DNA of 34,710 nucleotides from DASWJZ01 sp038211615. GTDB lineage: Bacteria > Pseudomonadota > Alphaproteobacteria > Rhizobiales > Afifellaceae. Of the stretch, positions 24,166 to 30,865 are shown piece after piece. The notes beneath the pieces were generated by a model that was not told the DNA's origin, did not search any database, and saw only the letters and a program-made list of their open reading frames with translations. The stretch lies in the NCBI GenBank assembly GCA_038211615.1, contig JBBQVL010000048.1:1-34710 (forward strand), in the 5' to 3' direction. Within the stretch, counting starts at the first letter, position 1, and each line of letters opens with the position of its first letter. A program made the position numbers and the translations under genes.

Positions 24166-24223
24166 CACGTTGATCCCCGAAAAGCTGCGCGTTGCATCGC
24201 TGCCCATCGCTATGAACCTAAGG

Positions 24224-24247
24224 AGGCCGGCGGCGCGCCGCCGGCCT
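24224..24247 (-). repeat. Perfect 24-bp palindrome between binding-protein and ATPase genes
   Basis: AGGCCGGCGGCG followed by its exact complement, a 12-bp GC-only-core stem. It begins 12 nt after the binding-protein stop and is followed in the transcript by CCTTAGG, not a T-run. Such intercistronic hairpins can stabilise the upstream mRNA or partly stop transcription, giving more binding protein than ATPase and permease. Confidence 0.7.
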
Positions 24248-24258
24248 GCCCCTTCTTT

Positions 24259-25266
24259 TCAGCTTGCGTGCTTCACGAACTCCGTCGTGTACGTCTTGGA
24301 GAGATCGATTTGCGTGCCCTGTAGCTCCTTCTTGAAGGCCGACAGGACGGCGAGCACCGTCTCCGGTCCGCCTTCGGGCATGACGCCATCCGGCGTGAAC
24401 ATGGCCTTGCCGTCGGTCAGCGCTTTCACGTAACCCTCCGGATCGCCGACGTAGAAGTCCTTCGGCATTTTCGCTGCGATCTCTTCCGCGCTGTGGGTAT
24501 TGATGAACTTCAGCGTCTTTACGAAGGCATTGGCGAGCTTCTGAACGGTCGGCTTGTTCGCCTCCACCCACGAGGTCTGCATGTAGAGGGACGCGGCGGG
24601 ATAGGTGCCGCCGAGAGCTGCCTTGGTGCTCTCCATCGTCCGCATGTCGATGAGTACGGCGGCCTCGCCGGTCTTGAGCAGGCGGGTGATCGTGGGCTCG
24701 GTCGTCATGCCGGCCTGGATCTTGTCCTGCTGCATGGCCGCAATGAACGTGTCGCCAGCGCCGACCGGAACGGAGGTGAATTCGCCGAGTTTCACACCGT
24801 TCTTCACAGCGAGATATTGGGTGAGGAAATTGGTCGAGGAGCCGAGACCGGTCACGCCGAGGCTCACCCCCTTGAAATCGGCCGGCGACTTGATCTCCGG
24901 ATGCTTGGTGGACACGAGCTCAACTTCGCCAGGGGCCTGGCTAAACTGCACGACGGACTCAGCAAATTTACCCTTCGCCTGCAGGTCCACGCAATGGTCG
25001 TAGAAGCCCACAACGCCCTGCACCGCGCCCGCGAGCATCTCGTTCTCGGCGTCGACGCCGGCGGGTTCGTTCAGGAGCTCAACGTCGAGCCCCTCGTCCT
25101 TGAAGTAGCCGAGCGCCTCGGTGAGCTTGGCGGGCAGGTAAATCTGCTTCTCATAACCGCCGACCATGATGCTGATTTTGTCGTCGGCATGCGCCGCCGC
25201 GAACGGCCCCGCACAAAAAACGGCAGTAACTGCGAAAGTGCTCAAAAGGATACGCGCGCTGGGCAT
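24259..25266 (-). CDS. NitT/TauT-type ABC transporter periplasmic binding protein
   Basis: A 335-aa secreted protein of the NMT1/SsuA fold. Signal peptide ARILLSTFAVTAVFCAGPFA, cleaved near AAAHA. Mature features are YLPAKLTEALGYFKDEGLDVEL, GVVGFYDHCVDLQAKG, LGVTGLGSSTNFLTQYLAVKNG and AAMQQDKIQAGMTTEPTI, all typical of this family. GGAGGGG just upstream selects ATG 25266; ATG 25278 and 25338 in the same frame are less likely. It leads the operon with ATPase and permease. Ligands of the family include sulfonates, nitrate, bicarbonate and thiamine precursors; here unknown. Confidence 0.92.
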   Translation of the reverse strand: MPSARILLSTFAVTAVFCAGPFAAAHADDKISIMVGGYEKQIYLPAKLTEALGYFKDEGLDVELLNEPAGVDAENEMLAGAVQGVVGFYDHCVDLQAKGKFAESVVQFSQAPGEVELVSTKHPEIKSPADFKGVSLGVTGLGSSTNFLTQYLAVKNGVKLGEFTSVPVGAGDTFIAAMQQDKIQAGMTTEPTITRLLKTGEAAVLIDMRTMESTKAALGGTYPAASLYMQTSWVEANKPTVQKLANAFVKTLKFINTHSAEEIAAKMPKDFYVGDPEGYVKALTDGKAMFTPDGVMPEGGPETVLAVLSAFKKELQGTQIDLSKTYTTEFVKHAS

Positions 25267-25602
25267 AGGCCCCTCCATCGATTGTTTCCGCCCCTCGTTT
25301 TGTTTTTGGGCCCTTGCTGCGACCCCGAGGCGCACCACACATCTTTAACGCGTGAAGCTTTCATTAACCTTTCAAAGCAATGCCCCCACTCATGGAACAA
25401 GGCCAATCGAAGCTTCGCCTTTTCGCGACCGGAGAAACGCGGCTGACATAACGAGATCGAATTCAATCGACGTTCAGAACTGGATACGCTTGGTTCGCTG
25501 CGCATCCAAACTGAAGAGATTGGCTGCGGAAGGGGCGTTGCATGGTCTATCCTTCGACCAACTCGCTGTGAATCGATCAGGTCCAATGTCGATTCCCTGC
25601 GA

Positions 25603-25916
25603 CCGCCGGAACCAGATCGTCAGGAACGTGACCAGCAACACCGCAAACCCTAGCGTGCTTTGCCTAAAGGCGATGGAGCGCGCCGAGAACTCGCCGACGT
25701 GCCGGCTGCCCTGATGGCGACCACGACCAACTAGCACGAGACGGGAACAAGGAATGGCTGCATCGTCTTGAGACCGACCAGCGCCGCGACCACGACCGAG
25801 AGCGCCAGCGAAGCAACCGCTAGGCCCAACCCGGACTTGAAAGAGGAAAAGTCACCGATCGCTTTTCCCAGCGTCCCTGCAACCAGCATCGTCGCCCAAA
25901 AGAACAAGTCGACAGC
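25603..25916 (-). pseudogene. Remnant of a second DUF347 (COG4705) membrane protein
   Basis: Two minus-strand frames join into a sequence like the last two DUF347 repeats. AVDLFFWATMLVAGTLGKAIGD and SGLGLAVASLALSVV run into a TAG at 25731-25733; reading through it gives WLVVVAIRAAGTS. A frame change near 25693 then gives GEFSARSIAF and STLGFAVLLVTFLTIWFRR. The pattern mirrors the C-terminal half of the intact protein at 18470-19330. The N-terminal repeats are absent. A stop plus a frameshift plus truncation make it a pseudogene. Operator S7 survives just upstream, suggesting an internal deletion that left the promoter side. Homology was judged by eye. Confidence 0.5.
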
Positions 25917-26028
25917 AGGAAGCGTGCCCGAGGTCTGAGCCGAAGTGCCCTTGCACGGAGACCCGACGGGCAAAAAGTGTTGCCGGGAGCACGTGAACCC
26001 GGTCGAAGGTAGATCAAAGACCGCCCTG

Positions 26029-26043
26029 TTAGCCAAGCGTTAG
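26029..26043 (-). promoter_or_regulatory. Candidate regulator operator S7 (CTAA-N7-CTAA)
   Basis: On the minus strand: CTAACGCTTGGCTAAC, 11-bp period, facing the DUF347 remnant. It is the least similar of the seven outside the CTAA units, as expected if selection has relaxed. Confidence 0.45.
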
Positions 26044-26094
26044 CCCGAGATGTAGAACACCTCCCAGCTAAAGCGCATAAGTGTTTGTTTAGAT

Positions 26095-26171
26095 TGGCGC
26101 GCCCGGAGAGATTCGAACTCCCGACCCCCAGATTCGTAGTCTGGTGCTCTATCCAGCTGAGCTACGGGCGC
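26095..26171 (-). tRNA. tRNA-Arg (anticodon ACG)
   Basis: Cloverleaf on the minus strand: acceptor GCGCCCG paired with CGGGCGC, D-arm GCTC/GAGC, anticodon stem CCAGA/TCTGG around loop CTACGAA (anticodon ACG, reads CGN after A34 deamination), T-arm GGGAG-TTCGAAT-CTCTC. The 3' CCA is encoded (26095-26097). Its 3' end faces the accessory left part of the window, the usual side for integration of genomic islands. Confidence 0.96.
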
Positions 26172-26247
26172 TTGGTGCCGGCGGCGGGGTGCGCCGCAAG
26201 GGCCGGACACCTAATCGCTCAATGCCTTTATTGCAAGCGCCGCCGCT

Positions 26248-27816
26248 TCACGCCCCGCGCGACTGGCGGCGGGCGTTGAGGCTGACGGGGCGGTCGGGGA
26301 TGGTGATCTCGAACACCGCGCCGGCGCCTGCCCGGTCGACGAGCCCGATATCGCCGCCATGCGCGCGCACGATCTCCGCCGCGATGGCGAGGCCGAGCCC
26401 GGTCCCGCCCTGCCGCGTCGAGCCGTGGAAGGGCTGGAAGAGGTTGGCGCGCGCCCGCTCCGGAACGCCCGGTCCGGTATCGCAGACGCGGATCGCGGCG
26501 ACGCTGCCGCTGCGCTCGCCCTCCACCCAGACGCGGCGGATCACCGCCGGATCGTCGCCTTCGCCGACCGCCTCGGAGGCGTTGCGGCAGAGGTTCATCA
26601 GCACGCGGAAGAGCTGCTCGGGGTCGGCGTCGACCTCGACGCCCGCCGGCACCCGGTTCTCCCAGCTCACCCGCTCGTGGCCGGGCAGCGCCAGTGCGTC
26701 GGCGACGTCCTCGACCAGCCGCGACAGCGACAGGAGCTGGCGGCGGGGCGGCTCCTCGCTCGCCTGCCCGTAGGCGAGCACGGAGCGCGTATATTCGATG
26801 GCGCGGTCGATGGCGCTGATCATCTTCGGCGCGAAGCGCTTTACCACCGGATCGTCGGCGGCGCCGATCCGGTCGGAGAAGAGCTGGGCGGAGGCGAGGA
26901 TGTTGCGCAGGTCGTGATTGATCTTCGAGACGGCGAGCCCGAGGTCGGCGAGATGCCGTCGCTCGGCGAGCGTGTCGCGCACCGCCTTCTGCATGTCGGC
27001 GAGATGCGCCTCCGCCGCGCCGATCTCGTCGCGCCTTCCGCTCGGCACGATCGCCGAGGCGGCGTCCTCCGGCGCGGTGGAGAAGGCGACGATGTCGGCG
27101 GAGAGCCGCTGCATCGGACGCACGAACTGCACCCGGAGCGCCCAGTAGACGAGCGCGCCGGTGAGCACCGACAGCGCCAGCGAGAGCAGCGAGATGTTGC
27201 GCGAGTAGAGAAGCATCGCGTTGCGCAGGCCGCGCTCGTGCACGACGATCTCGAACCGGTCGCTGCCGGGCGGCGGCGGGCCGCTCACCATGATCAGCCG
27301 GTCGCCGGTCGAGAACAGCGTCTGGAAGGCGGCGCGGATGCTGTCGAGCGGCCTGAGCTCCGTCAAATCGTGGTGCGCCGCGATATCCTTCGGCATGTCG
27401 TCGGCGGCGATCAGCCAGCGCTGGCCGGCGCTCCTGACGGCGATCGTCTCCACCCCGATCGAGCGCAGCATCTTCATCTGCAGGTCGCCGGCCACGCCCG
27501 CATCGGGGCTCGTCGCCATCGTCACCAGCGCCGCGGTGTCGAGCTTCTCCTTCAGCCAGACATTGCGGAAATTGGCGATCGACGGGATGTAGATCAGCAC
27601 CTCGCCGACCATCACGAAGACGAGCGTCAGCAGCAGCAGCTTGTTGGACAGGCTGAAGGACAGGAAGCCGCGGCTGCGGGCCTCTCCTTCAGGCGCCGGG
27701 CCGGGCGCGAGCGGCGCTGCCTCATCCCTCATGTCGGCTCCGTCCTCGACCGCCGGGCGAACCCCTCGCGATCCTACCCCCGGCGCGGCGGCCGTTCCAG
27801 CGGCGCGGTCGCTCAT
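26248..27816 (-). CDS. Sensor histidine kinase with HAMP domain
   Basis: A 522-aa membrane kinase. After a hydrophilic, Ala/Pro/Gly-rich N-terminal stretch of about 50 residues comes membrane segment 1 (LLLLTLVFVMVGEVLIYI, about 60-78), a periplasmic domain to about 205, segment 2 (LLSLALSVLTGALVYWAL), HAMP, then the H-box SKINHDLRNILASAQ with His301. N-box NLCRNASEAV, G1 DTGPGVPERARANLFQPFHG, G2 GGTGLGLAIAAEI. ATG 27816 overlaps the upstream reductase stop (ATGA). No response regulator is adjacent, so it is an orphan kinase here, coupled to a membrane protein and a flavin reductase. This three-gene set may link redox or membrane status to signalling. Confidence 0.9.
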   Translation of the reverse strand: MSDRAAGTAAAPGVGSRGVRPAVEDGADMRDEAAPLAPGPAPEGEARSRGFLSFSLSNKLLLLTLVFVMVGEVLIYIPSIANFRNVWLKEKLDTAALVTMATSPDAGVAGDLQMKMLRSIGVETIAVRSAGQRWLIAADDMPKDIAAHHDLTELRPLDSIRAAFQTLFSTGDRLIMVSGPPPPGSDRFEIVVHERGLRNAMLLYSRNISLLSLALSVLTGALVYWALRVQFVRPMQRLSADIVAFSTAPEDAASAIVPSGRRDEIGAAEAHLADMQKAVRDTLAERRHLADLGLAVSKINHDLRNILASAQLFSDRIGAADDPVVKRFAPKMISAIDRAIEYTRSVLAYGQASEEPPRRQLLSLSRLVEDVADALALPGHERVSWENRVPAGVEVDADPEQLFRVLMNLCRNASEAVGEGDDPAVIRRVWVEGERSGSVAAIRVCDTGPGVPERARANLFQPFHGSTRQGGTGLGLAIAAEIVRAHGGDIGLVDRAGAGAVFEITIPDRPVSLNARRQSRGA

Positions 27817-29237
27817 CCGAACCGCCGCAAAAGCCGGATCGCGCGCCGCAGCCATGGGGAATCGAGCTTCTGCGCGTAGAACGCAATGGCGGCGCGCTGC
27901 GCGGCCTCGGAGCGGGTAGGGTAGGGGAACACCGACGTCGCGAGGCTCTTGACGCCGAGCCGCTGCGAGACGGCGAGGACGAACGGCGCGATCAGCTCGC
28001 CCGCGTCGTGGCCGAGGATGTCGGCCCCGACGATCCTGCCCTTGCGCGTGGCGATGATCTTGACCAGCCCGCGGGTGCTGCGCTCCGTCCCGGCGCGGTC
28101 GTTCTCGGAAAATGGCCAGCGCAGCACGGAGATCCGTCCGTGGCGCCTGCGCGCCTCCGCCTCGCTCAGTCCGACATGCGCGAGTTCAGGCTCGGTGAAG
28201 GTCACCCATGGAAGAAGCTCCGGCCGGACCTTGCCGCCGAAGCGGAACAGCATCGTGCGCACGACGAGCCCCGCCTGGTAGGCGGCCCAATGGGTGAAGC
28301 GCGGACCGTCGGCCACGTCGCCGATCGCGTAGACGCGAGGGTTGCGCGTGCGGAGCTTGTCGTTCACGGCGATGCCGCGCGCGTCGAAGCGGATGCCGGC
28401 TTCCCGCAGGCCGAGGCTTTCGAGGTCGGGCCGCCGGCCGGCGGCGATGAGGAGATGCGTCGCGTCGAGGCTTTCGCCGCGCTCCCCCTCCAGCGTGACC
28501 CGCATGGCCGTCCGTCCGCGCCGCGAGACCCGCGCGATGCCGACACCCTCGCGGATATCGACGCCTTCCGCGCGCAGCGTTTCGAGGAGCAGGGCGGCCG
28601 GCTCCGGATCGTCCCGGGAGAGCGCCCGGCTGGTCTCGAGCACCGTCACCTCCGAGCCCAGACGCCGGAACGCCTGCGCCAGCTCCAGGCCGCTCGGGCC
28701 GGCGCCGATGACGATCAGCCGCGCCGGCAGCCGTTTCAGCTCGAAGATCGTCTCGTTGGTGAGAAAGGGCACCGTCGAGAGGCCGGGGATGGGCGGGACC
28801 ACCGGACGCGAGCCGGTGGCGATGACGAAGCGGCGGGCGCGGATGCGGGTTTTCTCCACCGCGACGGTGCGACGGTCGACGAACCGCGCTTCGCCGTTCA
28901 GCACGGTGACCCCGAGGCCGGCGAACCGCTCGGCCGAGTCGTTCGGCGCGAGCGCGGCGATCGTATCGCGGACATGCGCCATCACGGCGGGGAAGTTGAC
29001 GCGAACGGCGTCGGCCACGACGCCGAAGCGCGCGCCGTCGCGCGCCTCCTCGGCGCGACGCGCGGCGGCGAGCAGCGCCTTTGACGGCACGCAGCCGCTG
29101 TTCAGGCAATCGCCGCCCATCTTGCCCTTCTCGATCAGCACGACGGAGACGCCGAGCGCCGTTGCGGCGGCCGCGACCGTCAGCCCCGCCGAGCCGGCGC
29201 CGATCACGCAGATGTCGGGCGACAGGAAGGTGTTCAT
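27813..29237 (-). CDS. FAD-dependent pyridine nucleotide-disulfide oxidoreductase (mercuric reductase / dihydrolipoyl dehydrogenase-like)
   Basis: A 474-aa flavoprotein. FAD-binding CVIGAGSAGLT at 10-20, redox-active disulfide GGDCLNSGCVPSK with Cys44/Cys49, NAD(P)-binding VIGAGPSGLELAQAF, second FAD motif VYAIGDVADGPRF, and a dimerisation domain with HDAGELIAPFVLAV. It lacks the N-terminal HMA domain and C-terminal vicinal Cys of true MerA, so mercury reduction is unlikely. Genes of this subgroup are commonly paired with TVP38/TMEM64 proteins, as here: ATG 29237 overlaps the VTT gene's stop (ATGA). Substrate unknown. Confidence 0.92.
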   Translation of the reverse strand: MNTFLSPDICVIGAGSAGLTVAAAATALGVSVVLIEKGKMGGDCLNSGCVPSKALLAAARRAEEARDGARFGVVADAVRVNFPAVMAHVRDTIAALAPNDSAERFAGLGVTVLNGEARFVDRRTVAVEKTRIRARRFVIATGSRPVVPPIPGLSTVPFLTNETIFELKRLPARLIVIGAGPSGLELAQAFRRLGSEVTVLETSRALSRDDPEPAALLLETLRAEGVDIREGVGIARVSRRGRTAMRVTLEGERGESLDATHLLIAAGRRPDLESLGLREAGIRFDARGIAVNDKLRTRNPRVYAIGDVADGPRFTHWAAYQAGLVVRTMLFRFGGKVRPELLPWVTFTEPELAHVGLSEAEARRRHGRISVLRWPFSENDRAGTERSTRGLVKIIATRKGRIVGADILGHDAGELIAPFVLAVSQRLGVKSLATSVFPYPTRSEAAQRAAIAFYAQKLDSPWLRRAIRLLRRFG

Positions 29238-30013
29238 GGCTTGCGGCCGACCGCCGCGCCGGGCCGGCCGCGCCGCCATCGGCGCACGAGGATGAGCGCC
29301 AGCACCACCAGTGCCGGCAGCAGGAGCGCCAGGAGGAATTGCGGCGATGCCGGCGGCCCGGCCTCGAGCGTCGTCTCCAGCCCCGCGCCGAAATAGGCGA
29401 AGATGAAGGTCACGGGCAGGATGCCGATGGCGGTCGCCGCGACATAGGGAAGAAGCCGCATGCCGAACAGCGCCGCGGCGAGATTGACCAGCCAGAACGG
29501 AAACAGCGGCACGAGGCGGAGAAAGAGGAGGTAGCTGAACCCGTCGCGCTGGAATCCGTCGCGCAGCCGTTCGCCGCGCGGGCCGGCCCGGCGCGCGAGC
29601 GCATCGCCGAACGAGGTGCGCGCGATCAGGAAGAGGGCGGTCGCCCCAAGTGTCGCCCCAAGCGCCGCGAGCGCGGTTCCGAAGCCGGCGCCGAACAGGA
29701 AACCGCCGGCGATGGTGAGGAAGCTCGCGCCGGGAAACGACACCGCCACGATCGCCGCGTAGACAAGGAGATAGGCCGCCGGGGCGACGATCGCGTGCGC
29801 CGCGACGAAGGCGTCGAGTGCTCCGCGATAGCGGCGGAGCGCCTCCAGCGAGAGATAGTCCTGCAGGCCGAGGGCGTAGAGCAGCAGCACCGCCAGCGCC
29901 AGCGCGGCAAGCGGCGCCAGGCGCAGCGCCAGCCGGCCGGGCTTCGCGTCCGTGGCTGCCGGCGTCTCGTGCGGCTCGGCGTTTCGCGTGGTTTCCATCG
30001 TCTCGACAGGCAT
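29234..30013 (-). CDS. TVP38/TMEM64-family (VTT) membrane protein
   Basis: About 259 aa with five to six membrane segments. The family core is FPGASFLTIAGGFLFGAGFG followed by LGATALFLIAR and FLRLVPLFPFWLVNLAAALFGM, the VTT signature of lipid-scramblase-like proteins. A hydrophilic N-terminal stretch of about 30 residues precedes the first helix. ATG 30013 and ATG 29998 are both possible starts; neither has a clear ribosome-binding site. It is the first gene of an overlapping three-gene minus-strand operon with the flavin reductase and the kinase. It is distantly related to the DedA protein at 8.2-8.8 kb, which shares the VTT domain. Confidence 0.88.
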   Translation of the reverse strand: MPVETMETTRNAEPHETPAATDAKPGRLALRLAPLAALALAVLLLYALGLQDYLSLEALRRYRGALDAFVAAHAIVAPAAYLLVYAAIVAVSFPGASFLTIAGGFLFGAGFGTALAALGATLGATALFLIARTSFGDALARRAGPRGERLRDGFQRDGFSYLLFLRLVPLFPFWLVNLAAALFGMRLLPYVAATAIGILPVTFIFAYFGAGLETTLEAGPPASPQFLLALLLPALVVLALILVRRWRRGRPGAAVGRKP

Positions 30014-30164
30014 GGCGCGGCGGGCGGAGTTCCGCCCGCGCAACTCTCGTGCTCCATAGCACGTGCGGGCATCCGCGGGCCGGTCCCGCGAAGTTATGAA
30101 TAAGAGGCGAGGGCGCCTCACCCGGCCGTGAGAGCCGTGCCGCGGCTTGGGCTCCGGGCAATCG

Positions 30165-30193
30165 TTGACTTCGCGGCGGGTTTCACCCTATAT
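30165..30193 (+). promoter_or_regulatory. Probable housekeeping promoter of rpmH-rnpA-yidC
   Basis: TTGACT at 30165-30170 and CTATAT at 30188-30193 with exactly 17 bp between them, close to the alphaproteobacterial sigma-70 consensus. The leader to rpmH would be about 125 nt. Confidence 0.65.
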
Positions 30194-30327
30194 CGCGCCC
30201 GGTCGACCGGGACCTCGCAGACGCGCGTGTTCCGGCACTTATCCCGACATCGGCGGCGCGGTCAGAAGCAAGCGAACCGGCGTCCGTTTCTCAAGACGAG
30301 GGCCGTCGCGCAAAGGCGGCATGGACA

Positions 30328-30462
30328 ATGAAGAGAACCTATCAACCGAGCCGACTGGTGCGCAAGCGCCGCCACGGATTCCGCTCCCGCATGGCGACCA
30401 TGAACGGGCGCAAGGTGCTCGCCCGTCGCCGGGCCAAGGGGCGCAAGCGCCTGTCGGCGTGA
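30328..30462 (+). CDS. rpmH: 50S ribosomal protein L34
   Basis: A 44-aa, strongly basic protein starting MKRTYQPSRLVRKRRHGFRS and ending in the Arg/Lys-rich ARRRAKGRKRLSA, a full-length L34. It is too short for most gene-length cut-offs. It starts the conserved cluster with rnpA 31 nt downstream, the same order as in most bacteria. Part of the large ribosomal subunit. Confidence 0.98.
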   Translation: MKRTYQPSRLVRKRRHGFRSRMATMNGRKVLARRRAKGRKRLSA

Positions 30463-30493
30463 CCGGTCGGGATCTGATGCCGGTCTTCGCCTG

Positions 30494-30865
30494 ATGGTCG
30501 AGCGCCTTAAGAAGAGGCGCGATTTCCTCGCCGCCGCGCAGGGCTCCAGAGCCGCGCGGCGCGCGTTCGTTTTGGAGATGCGCGAGCGCGGCGACGAAGC
30601 GCCCGCCCGTCTCGGCTTCACCGTGACCAAGCGCACGGCGAAGAAAGCCGTTGAGCGGAACCGCATCCGCCGGCGGCTGCGGGAAGCCGCCCGGATTGCG
30701 ATGCAGGCAGCGCCCGCCGGGCGCGATCACGTCCTGATCGGCCGCCGCAACGCGCTGGGCGAGCGCTTCGCGGATATCGTCTCGTCGCTGGAGGGAGCCT
30801 TGCGGCAGGCCTCCGGTTCCCCCAATTCGGATGAGCGCACCGCGTCGCGGAGAACCGGCCGATGA
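30494..30865 (+). CDS. rnpA: Ribonuclease P protein component
   Basis: A 123-aa basic protein. It begins MVERLKKRRDFLAAAQG, has FTVTKRTAKKAVERNRIRRRLREAAR (the RNR signature that contacts the RNase P RNA) and RDHVLIGRRNAL near the end. The C-terminal tail of about 20 residues is low in structure, common in alphaproteobacteria. It binds the catalytic RNA that trims pre-tRNA 5' leaders. The stop overlaps the yidC start (ATGA). Confidence 0.97.
   Translation: MVERLKKRRDFLAAAQGSRAARRAFVLEMRERGDEAPARLGFTVTKRTAKKAVERNRIRRRLREAARIAMQAAPAGRDHVLIGRRNALGERFADIVSSLEGALRQASGSPNSDERTASRRTGR

Noticed and set aside
26248..30160. Long open frames on the opposite strand of the kinase and reductase genes (for example 26359-27879 and 28008-29084 on +)
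   Set aside because: They are shadows of very GC-rich genes: the minus-strand frames carry complete catalytic motifs, while the + frames are His/Arg/Gly-rich with no motifs.
27813..30161. A 782-codon version of the flavin reductase reaching to 30161
   Set aside because: The extra 5' part overlaps the VTT gene and is Arg/Pro-rich shadow sequence; the true start is ATG 29237.
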